This document shows positions 25,159 to 32,665 of a stretch of 61,443 nucleotides of DNA, piece by piece. The notes beneath the pieces were generated by a model. It had not been told where the DNA came from. It saw nothing but the letters and a program-made list of their open reading frames with translations, and did no database searches. Made by a program: the position numbers and the translations under genes. This stretch comes from an uncultured Shewanella sp. (GTDB lineage Bacteria; Pseudomonadota; Gammaproteobacteria; Enterobacterales; Shewanellaceae). Each line of letters begins with the position of its first letter. Position 1 is the stretch's first letter. Location of the stretch: positions 1-61,443 of the forward strand of contig NZ_CANLKR010000030.1 of NCBI RefSeq assembly GCF_947491715.1, in the 5' to 3' direction.

Positions 25159-26298
25159 CTATAATTGATTTAATATATCAGCGGCTTTTACTAAAGTGGC
25201 ATCATCCTTAGCAAAACAGAAACGTAAGTATTTTTCCCTCACAGGTTGCATTGAAAAAACGGAAACAGGAATACTGGCCACTTTCTGATTGATCGTTAAA
25301 GCTCTCGCAAAATCCACATCATCTTGTGTCGTAATCGCTGTGTATTCAAGTAGCTGAAAAAAAGTCCCTTGAGAGGGTATCAAGGTAAACTTGGAGTCAA
25401 TTAATAATCGGCAGAACAAATCTCTTTTTTGTTGATAAAAATCAGGTAATGCCAAATAATGCTGTGGACAGCTTTTCATAAAGTCGGCTAATGCATACTG
25501 CAGGGGCGTGGCAGTATCAAAAGTCACAAATTGATGTACCTTTCTAAACTCACTCGTTAGCATGGGTGGCGCAATACAATATCCCACTTTCCAGCCCGTT
25601 ACATGATAAGTTTTACCAAATGAGAAAACAGCGAAACATCGCTGATATAAATCTGGATATCTAAGTACACTTTGATGGAATTTTCGATCAAAAATGATAT
25701 GCTCATACACCTCATCTGATAACACAAATAAATCATTAACCTTCACGATTATGGATAACTGTAACATATCATCCTCAGTGAGCACTGAACCTGTCGGATT
25801 ATGGGGATTATTAATAATGATCATGCGTGTCCGTTCATTCACCGATTTTTTTACTGCTTCCCAATCAATATGGTAATCGGGGGCGATCAGAGGTAAGTGT
25901 ACCGCCTTTCCACCCGCTAATAGAATAGCAGGTTCGTAAGAGTCATAACTGGGATCGAAAATAATGACCTCATCTCCCGGTTTTATGACCGTATGAATCG
26001 CGCAAAATAATGCTTCGGTAGCACCAGAAGTAATCGTTACCTCATCAATCGCATTAATTTGTAACTGATATAAATTGTCTATCTTATCGGCAATTTGTTG
26101 CTGTAATACAGGTAAGCCAGCCATTGGTGCATATTGATTCTTTCCTTGCTTCATATAAAAATAAACGCGTTCCATTAATTCGTCCGGACATTGAAAATCA
26201 GGAAAACCTTGAGACAAATTAATCGCATTATGCTCATTAGCCAATTGCGTCATCACTGAAAAAATCGTCGTACCCACATTAGGTAATTTACTGTTCAT
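25159..26298 (-). CDS. ybdL: Methionine aminotransferase (YbdL-type, PLP fold I)
   Basis: A 379-aa cytosolic class I/II aminotransferase matching E. coli YbdL, which prefers methionine, histidine and phenylalanine over aspartate. The N-terminus KLPNVGTTIFSVMTQLANEH and INLSQGFPDF are typical. The PLP Lys lies in SFGKTYHVTGWKVGY (about residue 227), the cofactor-contacting segment is NPHNPTGSVL, and the C-terminal Arg is in KYLRFCFAK. GGAGGTGAG just before the ATG is a strong ribosome-binding site. In methionine salvage this enzyme type can make methionine from ketomethylthiobutyrate. It is convergent with the hydrolase and divergent from the ABC-F gene. Confidence 0.9.
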   Translation of the reverse strand: MNSKLPNVGTTIFSVMTQLANEHNAINLSQGFPDFQCPDELMERVYFYMKQGKNQYAPMAGLPVLQQQIADKIDNLYQLQINAIDEVTITSGATEALFCAIHTVIKPGDEVIIFDPSYDSYEPAILLAGGKAVHLPLIAPDYHIDWEAVKKSVNERTRMIIINNPHNPTGSVLTEDDMLQLSIIVKVNDLFVLSDEVYEHIIFDRKFHQSVLRYPDLYQRCFAVFSFGKTYHVTGWKVGYCIAPPMLTSEFRKVHQFVTFDTATPLQYALADFMKSCPQHYLALPDFYQQKRDLFCRLLIDSKFTLIPSQGTFFQLLEYTAITTQDDVDFARALTINQKVASIPVSVFSMQPVREKYLRFCFAKDDATLVKAADILNQL

Positions 26299-26600
26299 TG
26301 CTCACCTCCATTAATAATCTCCCTTTATAAAATAAGCATCGCTTGATTTTATATCCACCAAACGGTTAGTATTAATACTCTCTCAAACACACAGATGATG
26401 CCAACATGAACAACTAAGCCTGTTATCCATTTTTGTATTTTTATTTGGACTAATAGGATTAGGCGCGGTTTCATGATGATCTGTATGCTTATTTCATATC
26501 GATAGAAACATCAGTTTAACCATTCTCTTAACGACAAAGTAAACTCATATATAGAGTTTATAAATCAGCGCCTTATCCTCTATTTTTTAGGAGGATTATT
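26299..26600 (+). promoter_or_regulatory. ABC-F leader: short ORF and hairpin over the Shine-Dalgarno
   Basis: The region holds a 12-bp palindrome AGTATTAATACT (26368-26379), a 10-codon open frame at 26473-26505 (MMICMLISYR), a hairpin AAACTC/GAGTTT (26541-26546 and 26554-26559), and a second hairpin ATCCTC/GAGGAT (26575-26580 and 26591-26596) whose right arm contains the AGGAGG ribosome-binding site of the ABC-F gene. This resembles translation- or attenuation-controlled leaders of ABC-F resistance genes, but the stems are short. Confidence 0.4.
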
Positions 26601-28178
26601 ATGCCTTTATTACAAGCCAGCCACCTTTCTTATCAATTTGAGAATGGTGATTACATATTGAAAAATATTTCTTGTACCTTGCAAGCTCGTCTAACAGGTT
26701 TAATCGGGCAAAATGGCTCAGGAAAATCCATTTTAACTGCGCTATTGGCGCAGCAGCGCGTTCCAACATCAGGCTCAGTCAATCTCAATACTCAAGTACA
26801 GTGCTATCATCAATTCCCATTGAATGATATTGCACCTCAACTCACCATTGCGCAATATCTAGATGTTGAGAATATTCTTAACGCTCTCAATAAAATTAAG
26901 CAAGGCCATAGTGAGGATAAATGGTTTGATATTATTGCCGACAATTGGCTTTTAGAAGATGAAGTTTCACAGTTACTCTTGCAGATTAACTTGCCTAATA
27001 ATCCTCATATGCTTTGTTCAAACCTCAGTGGGGGTCAACTTTCTTGTTTAAGGTTGTGGAAACTATTCCAATCCAATGCGGGTTTATTAATTTTAGATGA
27101 ACCGAGTAATCATCTAGACTTTCGCGCCAAACAATGGCTCATAAAACAAATCCACCTTTTCACTGGATCTATTTTGCTGATCAGCCACGATCGTTTATTA
27201 CTCAGAGAAATGGAACATATCTGGGAACTCAGCTCATTGGGACTCAAAGAGTATGGTGGCAATTTCGACTTTTATTTCAACCAAAAAAAACAACAGCAAC
27301 AGTCAGTTGAACGTCAATTATTCAATGTTAAAAAACAACAACAGCAATTACAAGCACAACATCAATCCAATAAGGAAAAAGCAGATAAACGCGCCATGAT
27401 GGGTAAAAAAATTCGACAAAAAGGCAGTCAATCCAAAATGTTACTCAATGCCAAAAAAGATAAAGCCACTTCACGGACTTCCAATCGCATAAAACAATAT
27501 CAATCCCAGAATGCGTCTTTGCAGCAAACTCTCAATCACCTTAACGCACATACGCAGTCTACTCAAAAACAACACTTATATTTACCCAACCCATCTGGTA
27601 AGAAATGCACATTACTGCATATCGATGACGGCGTATTACCCTATGGCTACAACTTGCCAATTCAACTCATCCTCCATTCAAATGACAAAGTTCACCTACG
27701 AGGTGCAAATGGCTGTGGCAAGTCCACTCTATTTCATGTGCTACTTGAAACAACACGCCTCAAACAAGGCGGCGTCAATCTCAATACCCCCCTGTTTTTT
27801 TTAAATCAACATATAGAATTATCCTGCCAACACCAATCTGTTTTGAACTATGTTCAACATCACAGCAATGAAACCAATGAAACACAGATCCGTACCTTAC
27901 TGGCGGGTATCGGCTTTAGAGCGAACACGGTTTATCGCACGGTCAAGCAATTAAGTGGAGGCGAAAAGGTAAAACTCGCCTTACTCACCGTTAACTTACA
28001 AGTCCCAGTACCTCTCATGCTGCTCGATGAACCTGATAATCATCTTGATATCGACTCAAAACAGACTCTTGCAAATATGTTAGCCGCTTATAAAGGCGCT
28101 TTTATGCTCATTAGTCACGATGATGATTTTGTTAAGCAATGCGGGATCACACAATCACTGTCATTAGGCTACATCTAA
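26601..28178 (+). CDS. ABC-F family ATPase
   Basis: A 525-aa soluble protein with two ABC domains and no membrane segments, the ABC-F type that acts on the ribosome (translation factors or antibiotic target protection). Walker A motifs are GQNGSGKS (about 36-43) and GANGCGKS (about 368-375); signatures are LSGGQ and LSGGE; Walker B segments are LLILDEPSNHLDF and LMLLDEPDNHLDI. Between the domains lies a charged Gln/Lys-rich helical linker (about residues 225-320, KKQQQQSVERQLFNVKKQQQ), the ribosomal P-site interacting region. It is not a clear match to EttA, Uup, YbiT or YheS, so specificity is open. The Shine-Dalgarno AGGAGG lies within a potential hairpin. A strong palindromic terminator follows. 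Confidence 0.88.
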   Translation: MPLLQASHLSYQFENGDYILKNISCTLQARLTGLIGQNGSGKSILTALLAQQRVPTSGSVNLNTQVQCYHQFPLNDIAPQLTIAQYLDVENILNALNKIKQGHSEDKWFDIIADNWLLEDEVSQLLLQINLPNNPHMLCSNLSGGQLSCLRLWKLFQSNAGLLILDEPSNHLDFRAKQWLIKQIHLFTGSILLISHDRLLLREMEHIWELSSLGLKEYGGNFDFYFNQKKQQQQSVERQLFNVKKQQQQLQAQHQSNKEKADKRAMMGKKIRQKGSQSKMLLNAKKDKATSRTSNRIKQYQSQNASLQQTLNHLNAHTQSTQKQHLYLPNPSGKKCTLLHIDDGVLPYGYNLPIQLILHSNDKVHLRGANGCGKSTLFHVLLETTRLKQGGVNLNTPLFFLNQHIELSCQHQSVLNYVQHHSNETNETQIRTLLAGIGFRANTVYRTVKQLSGGEKVKLALLTVNLQVPVPLMLLDEPDNHLDIDSKQTLANMLAAYKGAFMLISHDDDFVKQCGITQSLSLGYI

Positions 28179-28198
28179 ACAACGATATGATTTGTACT

Positions 28199-28236
28199 GG
28201 ATCTCAAAATCGATATTTTGAGATCCATTATTTTTT
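28199..28236 (+). terminator. Terminator of ABC-F gene (28-bp perfect palindrome)
   Basis: GGATCTCAAAATCG (28199-28212) pairs with its exact complement through 28226, then ATTATTTTTT. It lies between convergent genes and its tail overlaps the 3' end of the crotonase gene. Confidence 0.88.
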
Positions 28237-29052
28237 ATACGGCTTTGAGCTCGGCTTATTCATTTTATCAATAAGCTGACTCACCGCCCTCAAATGATCA
28301 GGCTCTTGATGAGCCATGCCTTGGAAAGCAGCACAGATCTCCAAAAAATCAGGCAGCTGAGTGCGTTGAGCCATTTTCATCAGCCTTTTTGTTAATCGTA
28401 ATGCCGCCGCAGGCTTATTGGCCATTTCCAGTGCCAATGTATTGGCCTCAGCCAATAAAGAGTCTGGTTCAACAATCTTTAATACTATACCTAACTCCTT
28501 AGCTTCTTGAGCATCAATAATTCTTCCCGTCATCGTCAATTCTGCCGCTTTTTGATAACCAATCAAGCGCTGCATAAACCAAGCCCCACCATCACCTGGG
28601 ATCAACCCAAGATTAATAAAAGTTTCACCAAACTTGGCTTTGTTAGATGCCACTCGTAAATCACACATATTCGCCAAATCAAATCCAGCGCCAATGGCTG
28701 CGCCATTCACCGCAGCAATCACTGGCATTTCGGCCTGCTCCATCATTAAGGGGAGACGCTGAATACCTTGTCGATAACGCAGCTCAAGCTCACTCACATT
28801 ACCCGAAAAATCCCCCTGACGATTAGCCATATCTTTTACATTGCCACCAGACGAAAAAACTGAACCAGTACCTGTAATGATCATAACCGCCACGTCTTTA
28901 CAAGCATTAGCCCAAGTAATGGTCTGCACAATATCATCCACGATATGTGTGCCCGTCAATGCATTGCGTACATCATCACGATTGAACGTTAGAGTGAGTA
29001 TATGATTTTCAAACGATAACATTGAATCAACAAGCTTAGGTAAAACATCCAT
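28228..29052 (-). CDS. Crotonase/enoyl-CoA hydratase family protein with altered catalytic position
   Basis: A 274-aa crotonase-fold protein. The start at 29052 (MDVLPKLVDSMLSFENHILT) is supported by AAGGGAT seven bases upstream; the frame extends 29 codons further without support. The CoA-binding oxyanion segments TGTGSVFSSGGNVKDM and NGAAIGAGFDLANMCDLRVA are present. In true enoyl-CoA hydratases two Glu residues act in catalysis (GFELA and FGQPEI); here these read GFDLA and FGETFI, so the second Glu is Phe and the first Asp. It is more likely a crotonase-fold isomerase, dehydratase or hydrolase than a beta-oxidation hydratase. It is monocistronic, with an inverted repeat upstream that may be its operator. 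Confidence 0.82.
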   Translation of the reverse strand: MDVLPKLVDSMLSFENHILTLTFNRDDVRNALTGTHIVDDIVQTITWANACKDVAVMIITGTGSVFSSGGNVKDMANRQGDFSGNVSELELRYRQGIQRLPLMMEQAEMPVIAAVNGAAIGAGFDLANMCDLRVASNKAKFGETFINLGLIPGDGGAWFMQRLIGYQKAAELTMTGRIIDAQEAKELGIVLKIVEPDSLLAEANTLALEMANKPAAALRLTKRLMKMAQRTQLPDFLEICAAFQGMAHQEPDHLRAVSQLIDKMNKPSSKPYKK

Positions 29053-29158
29053 AAAATATCCCTTTAAATCTTCATTAATAGTGTTCATCAACTCACTAGG
29101 GCCTTCAGGCCCCGAATCATTCTCCAATACCGTTAACAAATTTAATCAATTAAGTTCC

Positions 29159-29219
29159 ATTAGAGTTAACTTATATTAACAAAAGTTAATTTTTATATGT
29201 ATAGAATGTTAACTCTAAT
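29159..29219. promoter_or_regulatory. Pair of inverted GTTAAC-containing sites upstream of crotonase gene
   Basis: ATTAGAGTTAAC (29159-29170) and its exact complement GTTAACTCTAAT (29208-29219), 37 bp apart in AT-rich DNA between the crotonase and lecithinase genes (divergent). Candidate operator pair; the regulator is unknown. Confidence 0.4.
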
Positions 29220-29393
29220 TAATAAAATAAGTAATCCTAAATTTAGCCTTCGCTAAAAGTATTATTAGTGTTAAAAGAAAACAAGGTGTTTACAAAAAAC
29301 ACACAATGACTTCAAAGTTCCTATTCTTCGAAGGCAATTAGAGTCACTCAGATGACTTAACAATAATAACTCGGTTAGATTGAAGGTGTATAA

Positions 29394-30623
29394 ATGAAAA
29401 AGTATTCTTTACTATCACTCTTGTGTCTGTCTTTTTATGCAAATGCAGATACTAATATCCTATCCACAAAAGAAATCACTTCAATTCAAGAAGATGAAAC
29501 AAAAACCTATGTGAAATGTTGGTATAGAACCGATGATAGCCATGATCAAGCAGCCACAGATTGGGAATGGGCTTTAAAAGAAAATGGGAATTATTACAAA
29601 TTGAAGGGGTACTGGTATTCTGCCAATGACTGGAATGATATTTTTTATACCGATACAGCAGTAAATGAGATACAGGAACGCTGTGAAGCGACGTTAGCAC
29701 TTGATAATGACAATGCCGATATTACGTTTTTTGCCGCCGACAACCGCCTATCACACAATCACAGTATTTGGACTAACGAAGCATCAGCGCAGCCCACGCA
29801 AATTAATAAAATTATCAGCTTTGGTGACAGTATTTCAGACACTGGCAATTTTTATAATTTTTCTCAAGAAATCTTTCCCAACGACAGCACTTGGTTCTTA
29901 GGTCACTTTTCTAATGGTTTTGTTTGGACAGAATATCTCGCCAAGGCACTTAAACTCCCCCTGTATACCTGGGCTATCGGCGGGGCGGCAGGTGAAGACA
30001 AGTATGTCATCATCAAAGGGATCACAGGGCAAATTGAGACTTATTTAGAACAAGTTCAGGTTGCAAAAAATTATCAACCACAAAACACTTTAGTCACTTT
30101 AGAAGTTGGGCTCAACGATTTTGTGAGTTACGATCGCACCGTTGCCGCAGTCAGTGAAGATTTAGAACACGCCATCGATTTATTAATGGATAATGGTATC
30201 GAAAATGTACTGCTATTAAATCTTATTGATGCCAGCACCGCCCCGCAATTTAAATATGCCAGTAACGACGACATCGAAAAAGTACAAAAAAGAGTGGAAA
30301 AATTTAATACCTTTATTGACGCATTAGTCCCCGAGCTTCAATCTCAAGGTTTGAACATCACCCTCTATGATACAGAACGTTTTTTTGAACAGATCATTAC
30401 CACTCCAGAAGACTTTGGACTGCACAATGTCAAAGACTCTTGTTTGAATATTAATGAAAATTCCTCAATTAACTACCTACAAACCCATGCATTAAGAGAT
30501 GATTGTGTCGTTAATGGATCAGACAGCTATCTTTTTTGGGGAGTAAGTCACCCGACGACAAAAATCCATGAAATCATCGCAGACGATGTATTAGAAAATG
30601 CACTAAACAATTTTAGTTTTTAA
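29394..30623 (+). CDS. Secreted GDSL/SGNH phospholipase, thermolabile-haemolysin (TLH)-like
   Basis: A 409-aa exported lipase resembling Vibrio thermolabile/lecithin-dependent haemolysin (about 418 aa). There is a signal peptide (MKKYSLLSLLCLSFYANA, cleavage near residue 18), then an N-terminal Trp/Tyr-rich domain of about 120 residues (KCWYRTDDSHDQAATDWEWA), then the SGNH hydrolase: block I FGDSISDTGN (Ser near 146), block II Gly in AIGGAAG, block III VGLNDF (Asn about 241), and block V SHPTTKIHE (His about 386). Members hydrolyse phospholipids and can acylate cholesterol. The 5' gap of about 340 bp includes the inverted repeat region. A hairpin terminator follows. The Cys at 346 region (DSCLN, DDCVV) may form a disulfide. 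Confidence 0.85.
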   Translation: MKKYSLLSLLCLSFYANADTNILSTKEITSIQEDETKTYVKCWYRTDDSHDQAATDWEWALKENGNYYKLKGYWYSANDWNDIFYTDTAVNEIQERCEATLALDNDNADITFFAADNRLSHNHSIWTNEASAQPTQINKIISFGDSISDTGNFYNFSQEIFPNDSTWFLGHFSNGFVWTEYLAKALKLPLYTWAIGGAAGEDKYVIIKGITGQIETYLEQVQVAKNYQPQNTLVTLEVGLNDFVSYDRTVAAVSEDLEHAIDLLMDNGIENVLLLNLIDASTAPQFKYASNDDIEKVQKRVEKFNTFIDALVPELQSQGLNITLYDTERFFEQIITTPEDFGLHNVKDSCLNINENSSINYLQTHALRDDCVVNGSDSYLFWGVSHPTTKIHEIIADDVLENALNNFSF

Positions 30624-31081
30624 GTCCAAGTAAACACCTAATACAAAAATGAAGGCAAAATAAAACAAGTCAAATATCAAAAATTGGCTTGTTTTACCGA
30701 TTTATCCAGCTTTTATCACACATTTTTAACTCACCTTACTTTACCTAAAAAACATAAAACCACACTTATCAAGCATATATTTCTAAAATAAACATTGTTT
30801 AATATGAGTTTAATTTGACAGATCCAACAAATAACACAACACATACTTACATAGACTTACACATCTTTACAACACAAGACATCCTTTAAAACATATTTAG
30901 AAACAATTTAAAAATATTGAAAAGCACTCTGACTTAAATAACACTCAAATAAACCTTAACAAGGTAAGTAATTGAGTAATAACACTAATTATTAAGTTTT
31001 TACTCTAACAAATGAATCCAATACAGCCTTAAAACGGTTATACACGACACGATCTGTTTTAATGCCAAAGAGGTAACCCTC
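30624..31081 (+). terminator. Gene-free stretch with terminator hairpin after the lecithinase
   Basis: At 30662-30695 AAAACAAG and CTTGTTTT form an AT-rich stem (with CAA/TTG inside, one mismatch), a plausible terminator. The rest (30700-31081) is AT-rich with no frame of note; it should include the promoter of the glycine-rich protein. Confidence 0.5.
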
Positions 31082-32587
31082 ATGATTAAATTAATAACTG
31101 CTTGTTGTGCGCTGTTTGCCATATCAACAAGTTTAAAAGCAAATGAAGTAAAACTGTTAGTAGATGATGAACTAATCCTCTATAGTCAGGGAAAGACTGT
31201 TGATTATTATATTCCGGAAAGTACTACTGCAGAAGGGATCTCAGTCACTCTACGAGGAGGAGATGGTGGCTATCGCTATGGCGTCAACTTTGGAGTAAAA
31301 AGTAACTATGGTAAAGGTGGCGGTGGCGCTACTATAGAAACCTTCTTCTTCATTGGAGACGGAGAGAATGTAATCAACCCGGGCGCCGTTTTACGGTTAG
31401 TGGCAGCCGCTGCGGGAAGTTCCAGAGCCTATACTCTAGGAACTGCATGTGGCGCCGGAGGTGGTGGTAGTGCACTACTAATGAAAAGGCATATTGATGA
31501 TCCAGAATGGACTATTCTTGCCGTTGCGGGTGGCGGAGGCGGCGCAACAGGTGGCCCTTCAAATAAAAGTTCAAACCATGGCGGTAATGGGGTTGGCTGG
31601 GAAGCATCCTGTCAATTTGGTGTCTGTGAACAACGAGTCTGCCGCGTAGATTTAAAAGAACAAGATGGTGGCAACATTCCCATTTATGGTGAACACGGCG
31701 GTTCCGTTGAAGGCTTCTTAGGTGGTTATCCAGCAGGCAGTCAAGGTCAAAAAGATGGTAATCGCATTCAAGGCGGCTTTGGCTTTGGCGGCGGCGGTGC
31801 TGTAACAGGTCTCTTTTGCCACTCAGGTGGTGGCGGTGGTTATTGTGGCGGTCTGTCAGGCAGAGAAAATAATGGTTCAGGTAAAGGAGGTAGCAGCTAT
31901 ATCAATCCTCAATTCGTCACCATCGTTGATAACACAGTTAGAAAAGATGGTACACAAGATCACACCACGACCCAAGGCCACGTATCTGTACTCTTAGATA
32001 CCAGATACAATGATCACACGCACGAGCGTTTCCCTGTACATGTTCAATCGGCTAATATAGAAACCTCTAACGACTTCATCACCTTAGATCAAGGTCATCT
32101 AGCAGTACTGATAGGTCCAAATGAAGAAGGTAATGGAGATATCGATATTTTCAAAGAAGGCCTTTTAACTAATCTGAATTATTTATTATTAGATCATGAA
32201 AACGATATTATGATGCTCTATCACAGTGAAGAGCAATACCCAGAACAGATAAGTGAATACAAAGAAATCATTTCTCAATGTGCTGAAAAAATTGAAATTG
32301 CAGATATTCAATTAACAATCAATGCAGCAGAAGAAATCATTACCAATAACAACCCCATAGTACGATACCAACCAAAAGGTGAGCTCATCATGGAGAACCG
32401 CTCTGATGTGGAACAAAATGATGCTACACCGATTATTTCTTGTACCCCTGCATTTGGCAGCCTGATTGTCACTAACTTTAATAAAATAGACTACGATCCT
32501 TTGGAAAAAATACTTCATTTTCAAGGGTTCAATCTGTTTAATGGTAATATTCAAAACAGTTACTTAAAAGTTGGGGCTTACAATTAA
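31082..32587 (+). CDS. Secreted glycine-rich protein (Gly_rich domain-like)
   Basis: A 501-aa exported protein: signal peptide MIKLITACCALFAISTSLKA, then a glycine-rich domain at about residues 55-300 (RGGDGGYRYG, GKGGGGAT, GAGGGGSALLM, AGGGGGATGGPS, GFGGGGAVTG, SGGGGGYCGGLSG, GKGGSSYINP). The pattern of Gly tracts followed by short hydrophobic strands resembles the glycine-rich fold of ALK/LTK receptors and their bacterial relatives. Six or more cysteines occur. The C-terminal third (about 310-501) is unlike it, acidic and of unknown fold. AGAGG precedes the ATG. A terminator follows directly. Function is unknown; surface or adhesive roles are a guess. Confidence 0.72.
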   Translation: MIKLITACCALFAISTSLKANEVKLLVDDELILYSQGKTVDYYIPESTTAEGISVTLRGGDGGYRYGVNFGVKSNYGKGGGGATIETFFFIGDGENVINPGAVLRLVAAAAGSSRAYTLGTACGAGGGGSALLMKRHIDDPEWTILAVAGGGGGATGGPSNKSSNHGGNGVGWEASCQFGVCEQRVCRVDLKEQDGGNIPIYGEHGGSVEGFLGGYPAGSQGQKDGNRIQGGFGFGGGGAVTGLFCHSGGGGGYCGGLSGRENNGSGKGGSSYINPQFVTIVDNTVRKDGTQDHTTTQGHVSVLLDTRYNDHTHERFPVHVQSANIETSNDFITLDQGHLAVLIGPNEEGNGDIDIFKEGLLTNLNYLLLDHENDIMMLYHSEEQYPEQISEYKEIISQCAEKIEIADIQLTINAAEEIITNNNPIVRYQPKGELIMENRSDVEQNDATPIISCTPAFGSLIVTNFNKIDYDPLEKILHFQGFNLFNGNIQNSYLKVGAYN

Positions 32588-32605
32588 CTTAATTATTGAC
32601 AAACC

Positions 32606-32635
32606 AAAAAGCGCATTCCTTTGAATGCGCTTTTT
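32606..32635. terminator. Bidirectional terminator between glycine-rich protein and M13 peptidase
   Basis: AAAAAGCGCATTC (32606-32618) and GAATGCGCTTTTT (32623-32635), perfect 13-bp arms with A/T tails, between convergent genes. Confidence 0.92.
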
Positions 32636-32665
32636 ATTTTCGACCTAACAATCACTCATCAAAGC

